This document shows, piece by piece, positions 1-12,500 of a stretch of DNA of 64,000 nucleotides. The notes under the pieces are model-generated. The model ran no database searches and was not told where the DNA came from. It worked only from the letters and a program-made list of their open reading frames with translations. The stretch is from Pachyseris speciosa (Eukaryota; Cnidaria; Anthozoa; Scleractinia; Pachyseridae). Where the stretch lies: the NCBI GenBank assembly GCA_016490735.1, contig JAEMWC010001017.1:16001-80000 (forward strand), read 5' to 3'. Numbering within the stretch: position 1 is the stretch's first letter; each line of letters begins with the position of its first letter. Position numbers and translations under genes: made by a program.

Positions 1-265
1 GTACAAATAACGACAACTCTAAAAATAAATTTTGTATCTAACGTTAATAAGACCTGCCGAAAAAGGTGTTCCTGGAAATAATGCAGTGCGTCTAACCAGT
101 AAAATGAGATGCTATTACATATTGAAACATGCAAATAATTGAAACAAAATATATTATAAAAATAAATAAAACGGAGGTTAAGAAACATATCTAAACGTCA
201 ATCAACACAATGAAAAGTCCATACAAGACATTCTCCGACCAGAAATAGTATGTGTCATTATAATA

Positions 266-278
266 GGCCATTTCCGAG

Positions 279-320
<42 letters not shown>

Positions 321-380
321 TTTTCATATGAAAATAAGTTTCCATTCATATGAAAATGAGTTAAATTTGCATGTGAATGG

Positions 381-456
<76 letters not shown>
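266..456. repeat. Inverted repeat, ~83-bp arms
   Basis: The arm 266-348 is nearly the reverse complement of 374-456, with a spacer of about 25 bp. The arms include a Ser-/Phe-codon-like GGCCTCTTTTTCAAAGCGAG block and an ATATGAAAA block repeated in the loop. It looks like a foldback or MITE remnant. Confidence 0.75.
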
Positions 457-1018
457 AATTAGGGGTGCGTCATGTAATGTTCAACCTTCATTCCGGGGTA
501 GGTAACTCAGTGTTGTGTCAAAAGAAGGGGGTGAGTCATGTGCTTTTTATACCCCAGAATTCCAAATGCTCCGGCAACCCCCCTCTCCCCCTGTACTTTT
601 TGGCGGTCTCTAAAGCTGGCGAAATCCTAACCCTTTATATTCCTAAAGCGTGCAAAAGGTACTCCTTTCGTACTGAGCCTCCCTTTAGGGAGTATTCACC
701 GGGCCGTACCCGCTCTTCTCGCCTCTCGATCGTTGTTATTGTACTTCGCATGAGGCCCTGCCAGAGTAAATTCCGACAAGCGACATGGCCCGACGAGAGA
801 CATCATTCCCGGCAAAATTCCGACAGTGGCATCAAGACCGAGAATTAGCGATTTAAACACCGACGCGGAAGATTTTAAAATTCAGACAAGCGCCAAAGGA
901 CCCCCCCCCCCCCCTCCCCTCCGTGGAAGGGCCTCTTGCTTGCATTCGTGGAGATTCTAGTTTTTTAGAAGAACGCACAATGTTGAGCTGAGGCTGGCCG
1001 TTCGTCTTCTTCTTCTAT

Positions 1019-1085
1019 CCTTCTTTTCTTTCTTTCTTTCTTTCTTTCTTTCTTTGTTTCTTTGTTTCTTTCTTTCTTTCTTTCG
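1019..1085. repeat. (CTTT)n microsatellite
   Basis: A run of CTTT units with a few GTTT interruptions. Together with the poly-C run just upstream it creates spurious Lys-rich open frames on the minus strand. Confidence 0.95.
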
Positions 1086-1388
1086 TTTTTTTGTTTTGAG
1101 TTGAGGGGTGGGGGGATTTGAGTGTGGAACGTTCTCAAATTGCATGGCACAGTGTGCTGCCCTCGTCTGATGAGACCCTGCCAGGGGTGGGTCCCATGTC
1201 GCTTGTCTGTGGGATATTAGCCTTTGTAGGAATATCAGTTTGTTGCCCAAAGCTACTTCTTGCATATTTTCGGTCTTCAATTTTGTGTCAAGATATGCCA
1301 AATCGCCTTTCTTTGCCGCTAATTCTCGTCCTTGACGTCCCTATCTGAGGTTTGCCTAGAAGGTGTGTCTTTCGTCGGAAGTCTATTT

Positions 1389-1704
1389 AAAGCCGTGGCT
1401 ACACGAGCGATTTTTCGCTCGCGCCGGTGATGCGATTTTTTCAATTTTGTCGCGTCGCCAATCGCAAGTGTAGCCACCCTTGAACTTGCAACGCAACAGG
1501 TAAAAAATCGCAAGAAAAAAATCGCGAGAAATTGAATGATTTTAACTTTTCGCGATTCTTTTTCTGCGATTTTTTGAGCTGTCGCATCACTTGTGCGAGG
1601 GTGGCTACACGGGTGATTTTCACCGCGCGCCGGCGACGCGACAACTTTCCAAAAAAATCGCATCACCATCGCAAGCAAAACATTGCTCGTGTAGCCGCGG
1701 CTTT
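1389..1704. mobile_element. MITE family A, copy 1
   Basis: The left end reads AAGCCGTGGCTACACGAGCG and the right end is its near reverse complement (CTCGTGTAGCCGCGGCTT). The inside carries further inverted copies of the GTGGCTACAC / CGCATCAC motifs. There is no coding capacity. A second, shorter copy lies at 3926-4164. Confidence 0.75.
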
Positions 1705-2248
1705 ATGTGCTGTCGCTATTTTTTGTGCTTCGTCGCTTGCCATCGAGCCAACTAGACTACGAATGAACTGAGAAAGCAAGAGAGACAAACCCTGCAGAGG
1801 AAAGGCCGTGCCTTTCGAAATATTGGAAGATATATTTCACTGACCGTTAATTCAGCCTTGCTTTCTCAGTTCATATGTTCCAGTAACATGTTTTTTTTTT
1901 TTTAATGTTGGTTACTTCCAAAATAGCAAAATAATCGCCGTATACTGCATTGCCATACTGCTGGAGGGCTGAGGTTTGTCAGGCCGCGCATAGCCGAGCC
2001 CAAGATCCAAGCAAGAGGAGTAAGAAATAGAATTATTATGTATTTCTAGCTGACTTACCAGACACAGCAGTTCAATAGCGGATCCGGAGAAGAAGAAAAT
2101 TTAAAATGAAACATTGCAAAACCACTAGCTATCTCAGCACGAGGGAAAAACCAACTGGTGAATAAAATTTACTTAAAGTTCACACGCAGATGATGTGGCA
2201 TGAAACAAAAACCGGCTTTACCCCGGGAAATAAAAATTGTCTATTGTT

Positions 2249-2635
2249 AAAGGGGCAGTGTCACGCTATTGTACCATCACTTTAAAAAGCTTTAAACTGC
2301 CAATGCATCAGTGGAAACCTTAAAATAATGGTCTAGTTTTGTTGCCAAAGACTGTAGTACTGCATTGACACCACAAAATTCTGTATTCCATGTAAGATGA
2401 CGAGGATGGAAATGGATTGAAATTTGAAAAAACTTGCCAGTTTTTTCAAAATTTCAAGCTATGCATTGAAAAATCACCAAAAAAATTATTATGGTTATGT
2501 CTTCCTGCTAAAATTTCATTGGAATTCATCTTGCTGATTCTGTAGGAGCATTTTTTGCACGATAACAGGTAAAAGGCAGTAATTTTGGTGGAATTGAACC
2601 AAAAACAGCAAAAATCCCGGTGACAGTGCTCCTTT
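2249..2635. mobile_element. MITE family D, copy 1
   Basis: The element has 16-bp imperfect TIRs, AAAGGGGCAGTGTCAC on the left and the complement of AAAGGAGCACTGTCAC on the right, flanked by TTAA-like sequence. A second copy in the opposite orientation lies at 10715-11108 inside an intron, and a lone terminus-like stretch occurs near 59490. It is non-coding. Confidence 0.8.
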
Positions 2636-2822
2636 AACCAATAACCTATAACCAGATAAGCTTGTTTAGTTGATGAATCGATCTATTGTTCCTTAAGTGG
2701 GATCAGTTTTCCTGTCCCTTGGGTGCGGTTGGCCAAACGTGTCAAGATTTGTTACAGCGTGCCTTTCGTTGTTCGTCGCGTCTGATTTTCCTATCGGGAT
2801 CTAAGCTAGTTTATTCGCTAAG

Positions 2823-3028
2823 ATGAGTTATAGCAAGCGTGCTTTCTCAAGGACTTTTGTTTTCTTGGACAAGAGACGAACTTCTGTGCCGAGCAACGCC
2901 GAAGTGAGCCGGTTGATAAGTGCAAGGCGGGTCATGGAGATATCGTTCACCAAAAATAGCACCTCCGCCGAGATGGGCGACAAGATTGTTCGTGCTTTTC
3001 CATCGCTGACTGGAAAAGACCTTAGTGG
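2823..3028 (+). CDS. Host gene exon 1 (N-terminal module)
   Basis: The ATG at 2823 opens 68 codons that run to a strong GTAAGT donor at 3029 (phase 2). The product starts MSYSKRAFSRTFVF and has RRTSVPSNAEVSRL and SFTKNSTSAEMGDKI. It is basic with short helical stretches and resembles N-terminal regions of large uncharacterised ubiquitin-ligase-like proteins that are expanded in cnidarians (family recall, not a search). The reading frame stops two codons after the donor, which supports splicing. Confidence 0.6.
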
Positions 3029-3343
3029 GTAAGTTTGATTTTCCCAAGGTTAACTATCTGTAGATGTCTTATAGCCTTTGAAATAATTGCTCCCACGAAA
3101 ATTTAAAATCTGCCTGATTGCTTATTGTAAAGTGATCGTTTGATCGACTTTGTTACTGTTACTTCCCCGGGTTTACTTTCAAACAGAAAGGAAGAAAGCG
3201 GCATAGATATTTTCTAGAACACCAAACGTTAAACTTAGCGAAGATGAAAAAGGGAATTTAAGGCAATTAAAGTTTTTAATGTAATAGATTCAGTCCAGTG
3301 AAAGTGATTCTTGTCTATTATACGAAAATTTGGTTTATCAACG

Positions 3344-3374
<31 letters not shown>

Positions 3375-3480
3375 GGATTCGATTAGCTGACGTTTCGAGC
3401 GTTAGCCCTTCGTCGGAGCGAATGGCGAACCATTCGCTCCGACGAAGGGCTAACGCTCGAAACGTCAGCTAATCGAATCC

Positions 3481-3511
<31 letters not shown>

Positions 3512-3543
3512 CGTTGATAAACCAAATTTTCGTGTCTCACTTC

Positions 3544-3575
<32 letters not shown>

Positions 3576-6500
3576 GCTAAAAAACCTTTATTCATTTCTT
3601 GTCTATTATAATCTCGTGTCAAAAGACATTGTGTGCGTGTATCCCATACCACGCTTCAAACCTCAAGCACAGAGTTACTATCCCGGCATTCATTATACGT
3701 TATTTTCAATTCTGGTGACCTTGTTTGTAAAAATGGTAAAGAGACGCTGTTGACCGGTGCTCCGGTAGCAGCAGTGGCGCCCCAATCTCTTCGTGCCGCT
3801 GGCACGAGACTGACTCCGTAAGACTACTTGTGAACAGGGTTTAAAGTATAAAGCCTGGTTTTCACTAGCGACGCAAGCACAAGCGCAAACATAAGTAGCT
3901 TATGCCAAGTGAAAACGAACACTACACGGCTACACGAGCAATTTTGGTTCGCGCTGGTGATGTGATTTTTCCAAATTTTGTCGCTTCGCCAGCGCGCCAG
4001 GGTAGCCACGCTATGCGCGCGCTACTTGCAATTTTTTCAGCTGTCGCATCACCTGTGCGAGGGTGGCTACACTTGCGATTTGCATCGCGCGCTGGCGACG
4101 CAACAAAATTTAAAAAAATCGCATGACCGACGCGAGCAAAAAGTCACTCGTGTAGCCGCGGCTTAAAGGTGCAGTAAAACGGGCAACAAATTCGGGTAAC
4201 TTTCCGTGCAACATTATTGTGGTACGAGTTGAAGAGCGATGTCGCCCGTTTTACCACCCGCACGAGAAACTGGTCACGCAAACATTTTGTAGAAAGTAGA
4301 ACAGCCCTATACTTTGCGCCTGGGCAACATCGCCCTATAAACTCCTATCGCAATAATCTTGCGCGGAAACTTGCATGAATTTGTTGCCCGTATTACCGTG
4401 CCTTAAGCGCAAGCACAAGGAAAAGAAAAAATCTTGATTTTGCACCTTGTGCTTGCGCTTAGGCTTGCGTTTCACGGTGAAATAAACGCTCTCGTGCTTG
4501 CGCTTATCGACAATAACGAAATTTAAATCTTTTCCCTTTTGGATGAGTTTAAGACCAAATAATGCATTCCGGTAAACTTAAGAGATGCCTTAAAAAATAC
4601 ATTGCTTACAATTATACATCATGCACATACGGTCACAGTGCGTTTGGAAACACTTTATTTCTTTCTTAAACACTTCTATAGAAATATCGATACATGTAGT
4701 TCATTAACAATAACCGGTTTTAGAGTGAAATTGGTCAAAACAAGACATCTTTCACGTGTTTCAGTATTTGCTGGCTTTTTGTATCTCTCTTCAAAATTCA
4801 CCCCCACAAAAACTGCAGGTATTAGATAATGTATTTAACAGAAACCATGTGCTTGCTGGGATTATGAATTTATGTCCCAGTAACTGTTGTGGTTCAGCTT
4901 TATCCTTGGTTCAATTTTTATTTTCCTTTGTTTTGTACTCATTATCATACATTATCATACACAAGAACAAAAGAAAAACAAAAGATTGAACCAAGGATAA
5001 AATTGAACTACAACATAACCACAATTCTACCTATATCACAGGAAAATGCCTGGTTATAGCACTGACTGTGTCCTCGATATTTCATTACACCAGTTTAGAA
5101 TTAATTGTCTCATATGACAAAGGGCATGCCATGGCGAGGGTTGCAACTGGCCTTCAAAGTGGAGCTCAAATCATGGACCTCTATCGGGGAAACAGAAAGA
5201 AAAGAATTTACCTTTTCCTACCAAGTTCAGGTATGTAGCTTTTATTTTAATCACTGAGGGCAAAATTACGGAATACTGATTGGCTGGGACAAAGGGCATT
5301 TTTGGTAATCAAGAAGTCTCAGTGTTTGGTGATCAACTTTTGGTAATCAGCTTTTGGTAACGTTTTGTTGTCGTTGTTAGCCTGGACGTTTCAGTGATTT
5401 TGGTTGAGAATTTATTGGCTAGTTTAATTTGATTGAGATTTGTAGTTGCACTTAGTGGCCTTTCCAGAAATAAATAAACTCCATGCACAATTCCTTAATT
5501 TTGCCCTTTTAATGATGAACAGGAAATTACTTGTGTCCTTGTAAAATTAAGGACTACCGGTAACTATTCCTTCTGTTACCTTACATGTTAAGTGGTCGAA
5601 AGGTTTGAAAACTGGCATGATGATTAAAATATATGTAATTCTAATTGGCCCCATGCAATTATAGATACTCATACAGTACCTTGGTACTTTTTTGTTATGA
5701 CATACCCACAGTCAATGGTTTTTATACATGTAGCATTGATGTCAATACCTATGATTTGTGCACGGAGAAGTGGCGTCATTTTGCAGATAATAGACACACA
5801 CACATGAGAAACATGTTTGTTTTGCTGAAGCTTAAGTGGAATTGTATTACCAAAAGTTTTACTAAACGTTTTTACCAAAACATGTTTTTGAGTGAGATTC
5901 TGTAAAACAAACTTTTGGCTTGGTTTGTATTACCTACCAAACCTTTACGTCATGGTAGATAACACAAACCTCAACCATGATAATTCTCGTTATCATTGTC
6001 AAGTTAATCAACCAATCATTGTTTATTATCAGTCAGAGTTGGAGATGGGATTGCGAATGTTTGCATTTAACACAATCAGAGTGCTTTGGTGAAGCTTTAT
6101 TTGTATACATACATACATACATACATACATACATACATACATACATACATACTTTATTGAGACTCCCTTCAACAGGGCTTTTCAGTCACCTTCAACAGGG
6201 CTTTTCAGTCACAATGTTAAAGTGCCTCTGAAGCGAAATTTGTTTCTTGCTAATTTTAAAGTTTACCCCTAAAAACGCAAGAATCTCAAAATATGAGGTG
6301 CTTGTGATTAAAATTGTTGATTTTACGAGCGTTTGAAGTTGGGCTATTTTGCCTTTAAAAATGGTCAGGGGTCTGGGTCGTGATGTGACGTCATTTTGGG
6401 TACAAAAATGTGTTTGCGCTTATGAATTATAGTGAAATAGTTGGAATTCTTGTCCCCAAAATTACGTCAAAATTACGTCACAGCTATTGTCACGTGTCTT

Positions 6501-9500
6501 TTTGGCCGCGCGATTCAAATGCCATTTTTGAGGGCAAAATAGCCCAATTTCAAAGGCTTGTATAATCACCAATTTTAATCAACAGCACCTCAAATTTTGG
6601 AATGTTGAGTTTTATGGATTAAACTTTAAAATTAGCGAGAAACAAATTTCGCTTCATAGGCACTTTAAGAGAAAAGAAAACTTATTTACAGTAATTTAAT
6701 TAAAATCAAAATATATTCAAAATCATTCAAATTTACTTCGTATAGAACATATTCTTAAAAAGTGTTCGCTTAAAAATGTCAATTTCTTAAGTATTCTTAA
6801 TGTTGTCAGGTAACCCATTCCATTCCCGTGGACTGCGAAAATAAAATGCCCTTTGTCCCATCGACAATCTACATCGGCTGGTTCTTCTGAGTTTCCTTCT
6901 TTGGGTACAGGTATCACCTCAGCAATTTTCCATGCTTTAGGAAAAGCGGCCGTATTAAACGAATTATTCACCAGTCTGGAAATCACAGGTGCAATGCTCT
7001 CACAACTGTCTTTCAGGACTCGCGCAGAGATTTTATCATATCCTGGCGCTTTGTTGGCAGCTAAACTCTTAATGACAGTCTTGACGTCAATTTCTTTTTC
7101 CTCTTAAAACTCACATTCTTCTGTTTCAGCATGCAGGCCAGTGTCAATACTTTCTTCCCTAAGACCACAATCAATTGTCAAATTGTCAATTTCTTTTTCC
7201 TCTTAAAACTCACATTCTTCTGTTTCAGCATGCAGGCCAGTGTCAATACTTTCTTCCCTAAGACCACAATCTTTATCTTTATCCAAACCGTGTTCCCTTG
7301 TTATCAAGTTCGCTTTTTTGGCAGTAATATATAAGTTCTCCTACTGAAGTAAAATACTTATTAAATTTATTTGCCAAAGTCTCATGGTCCTCAAAAGTGC
7401 TTGGACGTTTAGCAATACCACGAGACATACATCGATTTAAGATCTTCCAAGTAGCGTTTATATTACCTCTACTGTTAGCTATTTCGTTTCTTAGATAGAT
7501 TTTTTCAGCAAGCCTCAGTTTGCATTCACTTCTTGTTGGAAGAAGTGATATCCGTTCCAGCATAGTTTGTCATTTGTCTGAATGGCTTTCTTATGCCAAA
7601 GATCCCTGGTCTTCATGACCTGCTTTATTTCTGGTGTTGTATGTTTACCTTATTGAATTTAGTGTAAGTAATAGGACGGTATTATTTTCTTAACTTTGTT
7701 TTTTTGTCTTTCATTCATTCAGCTGCTACATCCACTGGTAGAACAACAGCTTCAGTCACCACACAATCATCCACATCTTCATCCATACCTCCACCCACTC
7801 AACCATCAACATCTTCATCCTCATCTGCAACCAGAGTAACACAATCGTCGTCCACATCTGCATCCTCATCTGCCCCGCCTACCATACAACCACCCACATC
7901 TGCACCACCAACCACACAATCGTCAACATCTGCATCCCCATCTATATCCACATCTGCACCATTAACCACACAATCGTCCACATCTGCATCCTCATCTGCC
8001 CTATCTACCATACAACCACCCACATCTGCACCACCAACCACACAATCGTCAACATCTGCATCCCCATCTATATCCACATCTGCACCATTAACCACACAAT
8101 CATCCACATCTGCATCCTCATCTGCCCTGTCTACCATACAACCACCCACATCTGGACCACCGACCACACTATCGTCAACATCTGCATCCCCCTCTACATC
8201 CACATCTGCACCATTAACCATGCAATTGTCCACATCTACATCCTCATCTGCTCCTCCAGGCACACAGTCATCCTCATCTACATCCTTATCTACACCCTCA
8301 GCCATACAATCATCCTCATCTGTATCCCCAATCACACTTCCCTCCACATCTACACCGACCAACTTGAACTCAGTGCCAAGGGGTGGAGGTAACTGAAATA
8401 TAAAAGTATCCTTATTCTTCATGTACCAATATATTTATTTTTTAACGATTTTTTTTATAGAAATGTTAGTTTGGCTATTACGTTTAAGTTTAAACTCATT
8501 AAGGAGATTTAAACAACTTTTTAATGCTTTTATACATTTGAGTACTTTATTACATTTTTAAATAGACCAAATTGCAAATTATTTGAAGGCTTTATGTTAC
8601 TCTTTCTTGTGAGTATCCTCTTTCAGTGGGAGGTTGTTCCAAGGTTATAGCAACTGACACATCAAGTTGTTGTTCTTTTTAATATTATTGTTATGTTAGA
8701 AGATATAATTAACATTCAAATAATAATAATTATAGTATGAAGGGTTTTGTTGACTTTTTGCACTTTAAGAGGTTGGCATTATATGTTATCCTCTCTCTCT
8801 ACTGACTATAAATGTCTTTGAGATTCTTAGCTGCCACCAGACAATATTTAACAGCCATGGCAAGTGCTGCAGGCTTAACATTTGGTATGATCAGTACACT
8901 CTTACCTTCTTGTTTGTTTGTTTCGCTTAAGTCCTTTTTGGGGGGACGGGGGGGGGGGGTTGTTTCTACTTTTTCAGCATGTATGTATCACATGTACTAA
9001 ATGACTTAATGCAAGTAATTTCATGTCAACAGATGACAGCTCAGATTCAGATGCAAGTCATGATGGTGAGTTAGGAAAACTATTCTATGATGTACAATTA
9101 ATTAACCGTTCATGCAGGCTTATTTTATCTGGTATTTAGAAACTAAGCTTATCTTTACTTTAACACTATATTCTAAGAAATGATTGGTTTCATCTCTTTT
9201 GCCAGAGCCAGATCAACATACAAACAGATATGTTACAATATCTTCTGACTCGGAGGATGAGTGCACTGTTGGTACGTAGTAACAACAAGGTCGACTTCTA
9301 CACTTTATGATTTTAAGTGACAATTGATGCAAGAGATAGGCATCTCAAAATAAAAGTGATGACCAATTATGCAAATTTTACTAATTCTGATTGGCTGTTG
9401 ACTGGTTGTAGAGTCAAAAGTCAAAAAACAAAAAGACCACCACTTGTCCTTGTTCACTAGTTTAGTGCTAAGCTCATAGCCAGCATTGTAATGTTTCTAG

Positions 9501-12500
9501 ATGCATAGTCTTGTTGCCATGGCATACATGTCAATTCCCCATACAGACATAATTATTTCCATCCTGTGACTAAAAGGTGCATGGGCATTCAAACACTGAA
9601 CACTGTGGTAGTTTTAAATCAATCAAAAACACATTAAGCCTATCTCTTGTGGGTATCATTACATAAAGAAAGTAAGGACTATGAAAAGTTGTCATATATG
9701 AATTAAGAAATACTGACTGCAAAGCAAATTGCAAACCCACCACCAGTCACTCATCATCAACACATGCCAATGGTAGAAATTAAGCAAGTACAAGGAATAA
9801 TTATTATCAGCATAAAACACTGTCATGTGCTTGTAAACCAGGAATGAGTTGTTCTACTGATGTGCAAGTATTTATGTTTAATTTTCATTTGCATTGATTA
9901 CCATGATAGAATACATGTATACAACTTACATTATTGTGGGATGATGATCTGTGGTGAATCCTGGGGTAATTTGGCCAAAACCCCTAAACTAGTGAAATGA
10001 AAAACAATTATACACAGTCATAATGTCCTGTTGTCCTACACCGCCGTTCTTTGTGGATCATCATGCAATGCTTCCCATAAGGAGTGTTGCGTGAAGACAC
10101 AAAGAAAGACTGTGTAGGGGACTAAATAAATGCTTTCCTGAACAGACCAAGAGTAATACAAAAATAATATAAACAACATACACAAAAACACAGTTTTTTC
10201 CACATTGTGTGTACTTGTGATACATGACATGAACAAGAGAAATGCAAAGGCAAAAGGTGCAGTGGTGAAAAAAGTTGAGTTTTTACATAAATTATATGAT
10301 ATATCGAAAAAACCGGCAACTTATATACAGTGTGATGTTATTGTATTAAAGGCCACATGCTAAAATACAGCTGATTTGGAGAGGACATTTTTGCCGCCAG
10401 CCCTTCATTCATAATATTGTTTTTCATTAGTATTATTGTTGATGTTGCTATTGTTTTTGTTCTTATTGCATTTTTACTGTAACTTGTCACACTTCTATCT
10501 TTACAGAACGAGGTGATGAAGGTCAGGAACCAAGCCTTTGTAAGTGCTTTTCATTTCATACCGCAGGTGAAATGAAAACTGGTAAAGATGATGTTTTTCA
10601 AGCACCAAGAGATATAAAAACAAACATCGGCAGTCATTATTGTCTCTATATTATCTGTTATTGTTGCATGTTGTTGCATTGGCCAAAGCATGGGTGGGTG
10701 TTCTTTAATTACTTAAAGGAGCACTACGTACTGTCACTGGGATTTTTGCTGTTTTGGGTTCAATTCTGCCAAAATTACTGCCTTTTACCTGTTATCGTGC
10801 AAAAACCGTTCCTACAGAATCAGCAAGATGAATTACAATGAAATTTTAGCAGGGAGAGCTAACCATAATAATTATTTGGGTGATTTTTCAATGCATAGCT
10901 TGAAATTTTGAAAAAACTGGCAAATTTTTTCAAATTTCAATCCATTTCCATCCTTGCCATCTTTGATGGCATACAGGAGTTTATAGTGTCATTGCAGTAC
11001 TACAGTCTTTGGCAGCAAAACTAGACCATTATTTTAAGGTTTCCACTGATGAATTGGCAGTTTTAAGCTTTTTAAAGTGATGGCACGATAGCGTGACACT
11101 GCCCCTTTAATACACCTTATTCCAAAATGGCAGCCAATTTATTATTCTTGTCTTTGCATTTTAATTAGCCCTCTTTGCCTCATTTTCACTTCAAAATTCC
11201 GTTGTATTTTTTATACTTGTTGATGACGCAAATAGAGGGCTAATTAACCTGCAAACAAAGAATGATAAATTGGCCGCCATTTTGGAATAAAGGGTATATA
11301 TATTAAATTTTTCATTGTGACATTTCAGATGGATATGTGACTGATGATTTATCCACTGTGGGAGTAATCACAGGTACGCTTAAAATAACTAGACAATTGC
11401 AGCACATGTAAAGCCTGGTTTTCACTAGCAAGCACAAGCATAAGCACAAGCATAAGTAGCTTATACCAAGTGAAAACGAGCACTACGCAAGCGAAAGCAA
11501 GCATAAGTGCAAGCACAAGGAAAAAGAAAAATTTTGATCCTTGCTTTTATGCTTGCATTAAGCCCATTTTCACATTGAAATAAGTGCTATTGTGTTTGTG
11601 CTTATGCTTACGCTTGTGCTTGCATCGCTAGTGAAACCCAGGCCTATACACAGACACATATTATGTAAGCTAATAGTAATAACATATCTGGGAAGGCATT
11701 ATCAAGTTGAAAACGCATAAACTCAGTCTCCAAACCTGTAGTATCTATGGTATCTCCTTAAGAAGAAATTCACTTTTTTGCAGATGAGAATGTTTCAAGT
11801 AGGACAAATGAAGTCCTTAAATGCATTGAGGCATTGGAGGAGGGAGGACAAAATGCATTTCTTCCATTTTTAACAAACACATTTGAAGAGGTAGGTTATT
11901 AAGGCATGCACATACAGACAATCATATTGAGATTTGCTGTTGTCTTATTGCCCTGTTCCACAACCATCTGAGACAAAAATTAAAGGTCTAGACAACATCT
12001 TTATTAGCTTTTCCTGTTTTCTCTTACATTTGTAAGTTCACATGGCAAGGTACAGAGGACTCAAGGGTCATGGTGGTTGTACTCTTGCACTTCAATTGTT
12101 CTCCTCAAAGCAAGAGAACCTTGGTTAGGTGAGTGGTCTTTAAACTCATCTCATAGTGTTGTTAGTAAATCCATAGTTAATAGAGGGAAATGGTTAGACC
12201 CCGCAAACATCAAAGGAGCAAGACAAAGAGGCCAAGATTTATGTTGGAAAGTCCATGACCATGCACATCTTTTGTTTTGCACTCATGTACTATGCATGAA
12301 TTACATAATTGGAATGTTTCTATTGGTTAGTTGCATGAACATGCGTAACCTCCTATTGTTATTTGTGCACGGTCAGCCCCCAAAATAGCAAACAAAAACA
12401 TATAAAAAAGACCTTTGTTAGGTTTCATAACCATTTCCATCTATGAACTACAGTGTATGGTAAATCATGTATGGTTAAGTTCACAATCTAATTTAAAAGA

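Larger units (their letters stand above)
1..2822. other. Gene-free repeat-bearing segment upstream of the host gene
   Basis: No convincing exon or RNA gene was found. It holds an inverted repeat (266-456), a poly-C run (901-914), a CTTT microsatellite (about 1019-1085), a MITE with TIRs (1389-1704) and a second MITE (2249-2635). Open frames here are short and low-complexity. The promoter of the downstream host gene should lie at the right end, but no clear core element was recognised. Confidence 0.6.
3851..4506. mobile_element. Family C MITE interrupted by two other MITEs
   Basis: The left part (AAGCCTGGTTTTCACTAGCG, followed by AAGCACAAGC repeats) and the right part (about 4404-4506, GCTTGCGCTTA words) correspond to the uninterrupted copy at 11410-11645. 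The material between them is family A (3926-4164) and family B (4166-4404), so the family C copy is the oldest of the three. Confidence 0.65.
3029..5093 (+). other. Intron 1, filled with nested repeats
   Basis: It contains a near-perfect 212-bp palindrome (3322-3533) and a family C repeat (3851-4506) interrupted by a family A MITE (3926-4164) and a family B MITE (4166-4404). A local inverted repeat around 4905-5010 matches the words TATCCTTGGTTCAA and TTGAACCAAGGATA. No exon was seen. Confidence 0.6.
5231..7722 (+). other. Intron 2 with MITE, microsatellite and LINE remnant
   Basis: It holds an ATAC microsatellite (6105-6152), a 22-bp tandem duplication (CCTTCAACAGGGCTTTTCAG, about 6167-6211), a MITE (6219-6666), a minus-strand LINE reverse transcriptase remnant (about 6860-7563) and a 98-bp tandem duplication (7086-7271). 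No exon was recognised. Confidence 0.6.

Noticed and set aside
957..1301. Lys/Arg-rich frames on the minus strand
   Set aside because: They are produced by the CTTT microsatellite.
7799..8422. 207-codon acidic minus-strand frame opposite the Ser/Thr-rich exon
   Set aside because: It is the complement of a low-complexity repeat; the plus strand has matching splice sites and phase.
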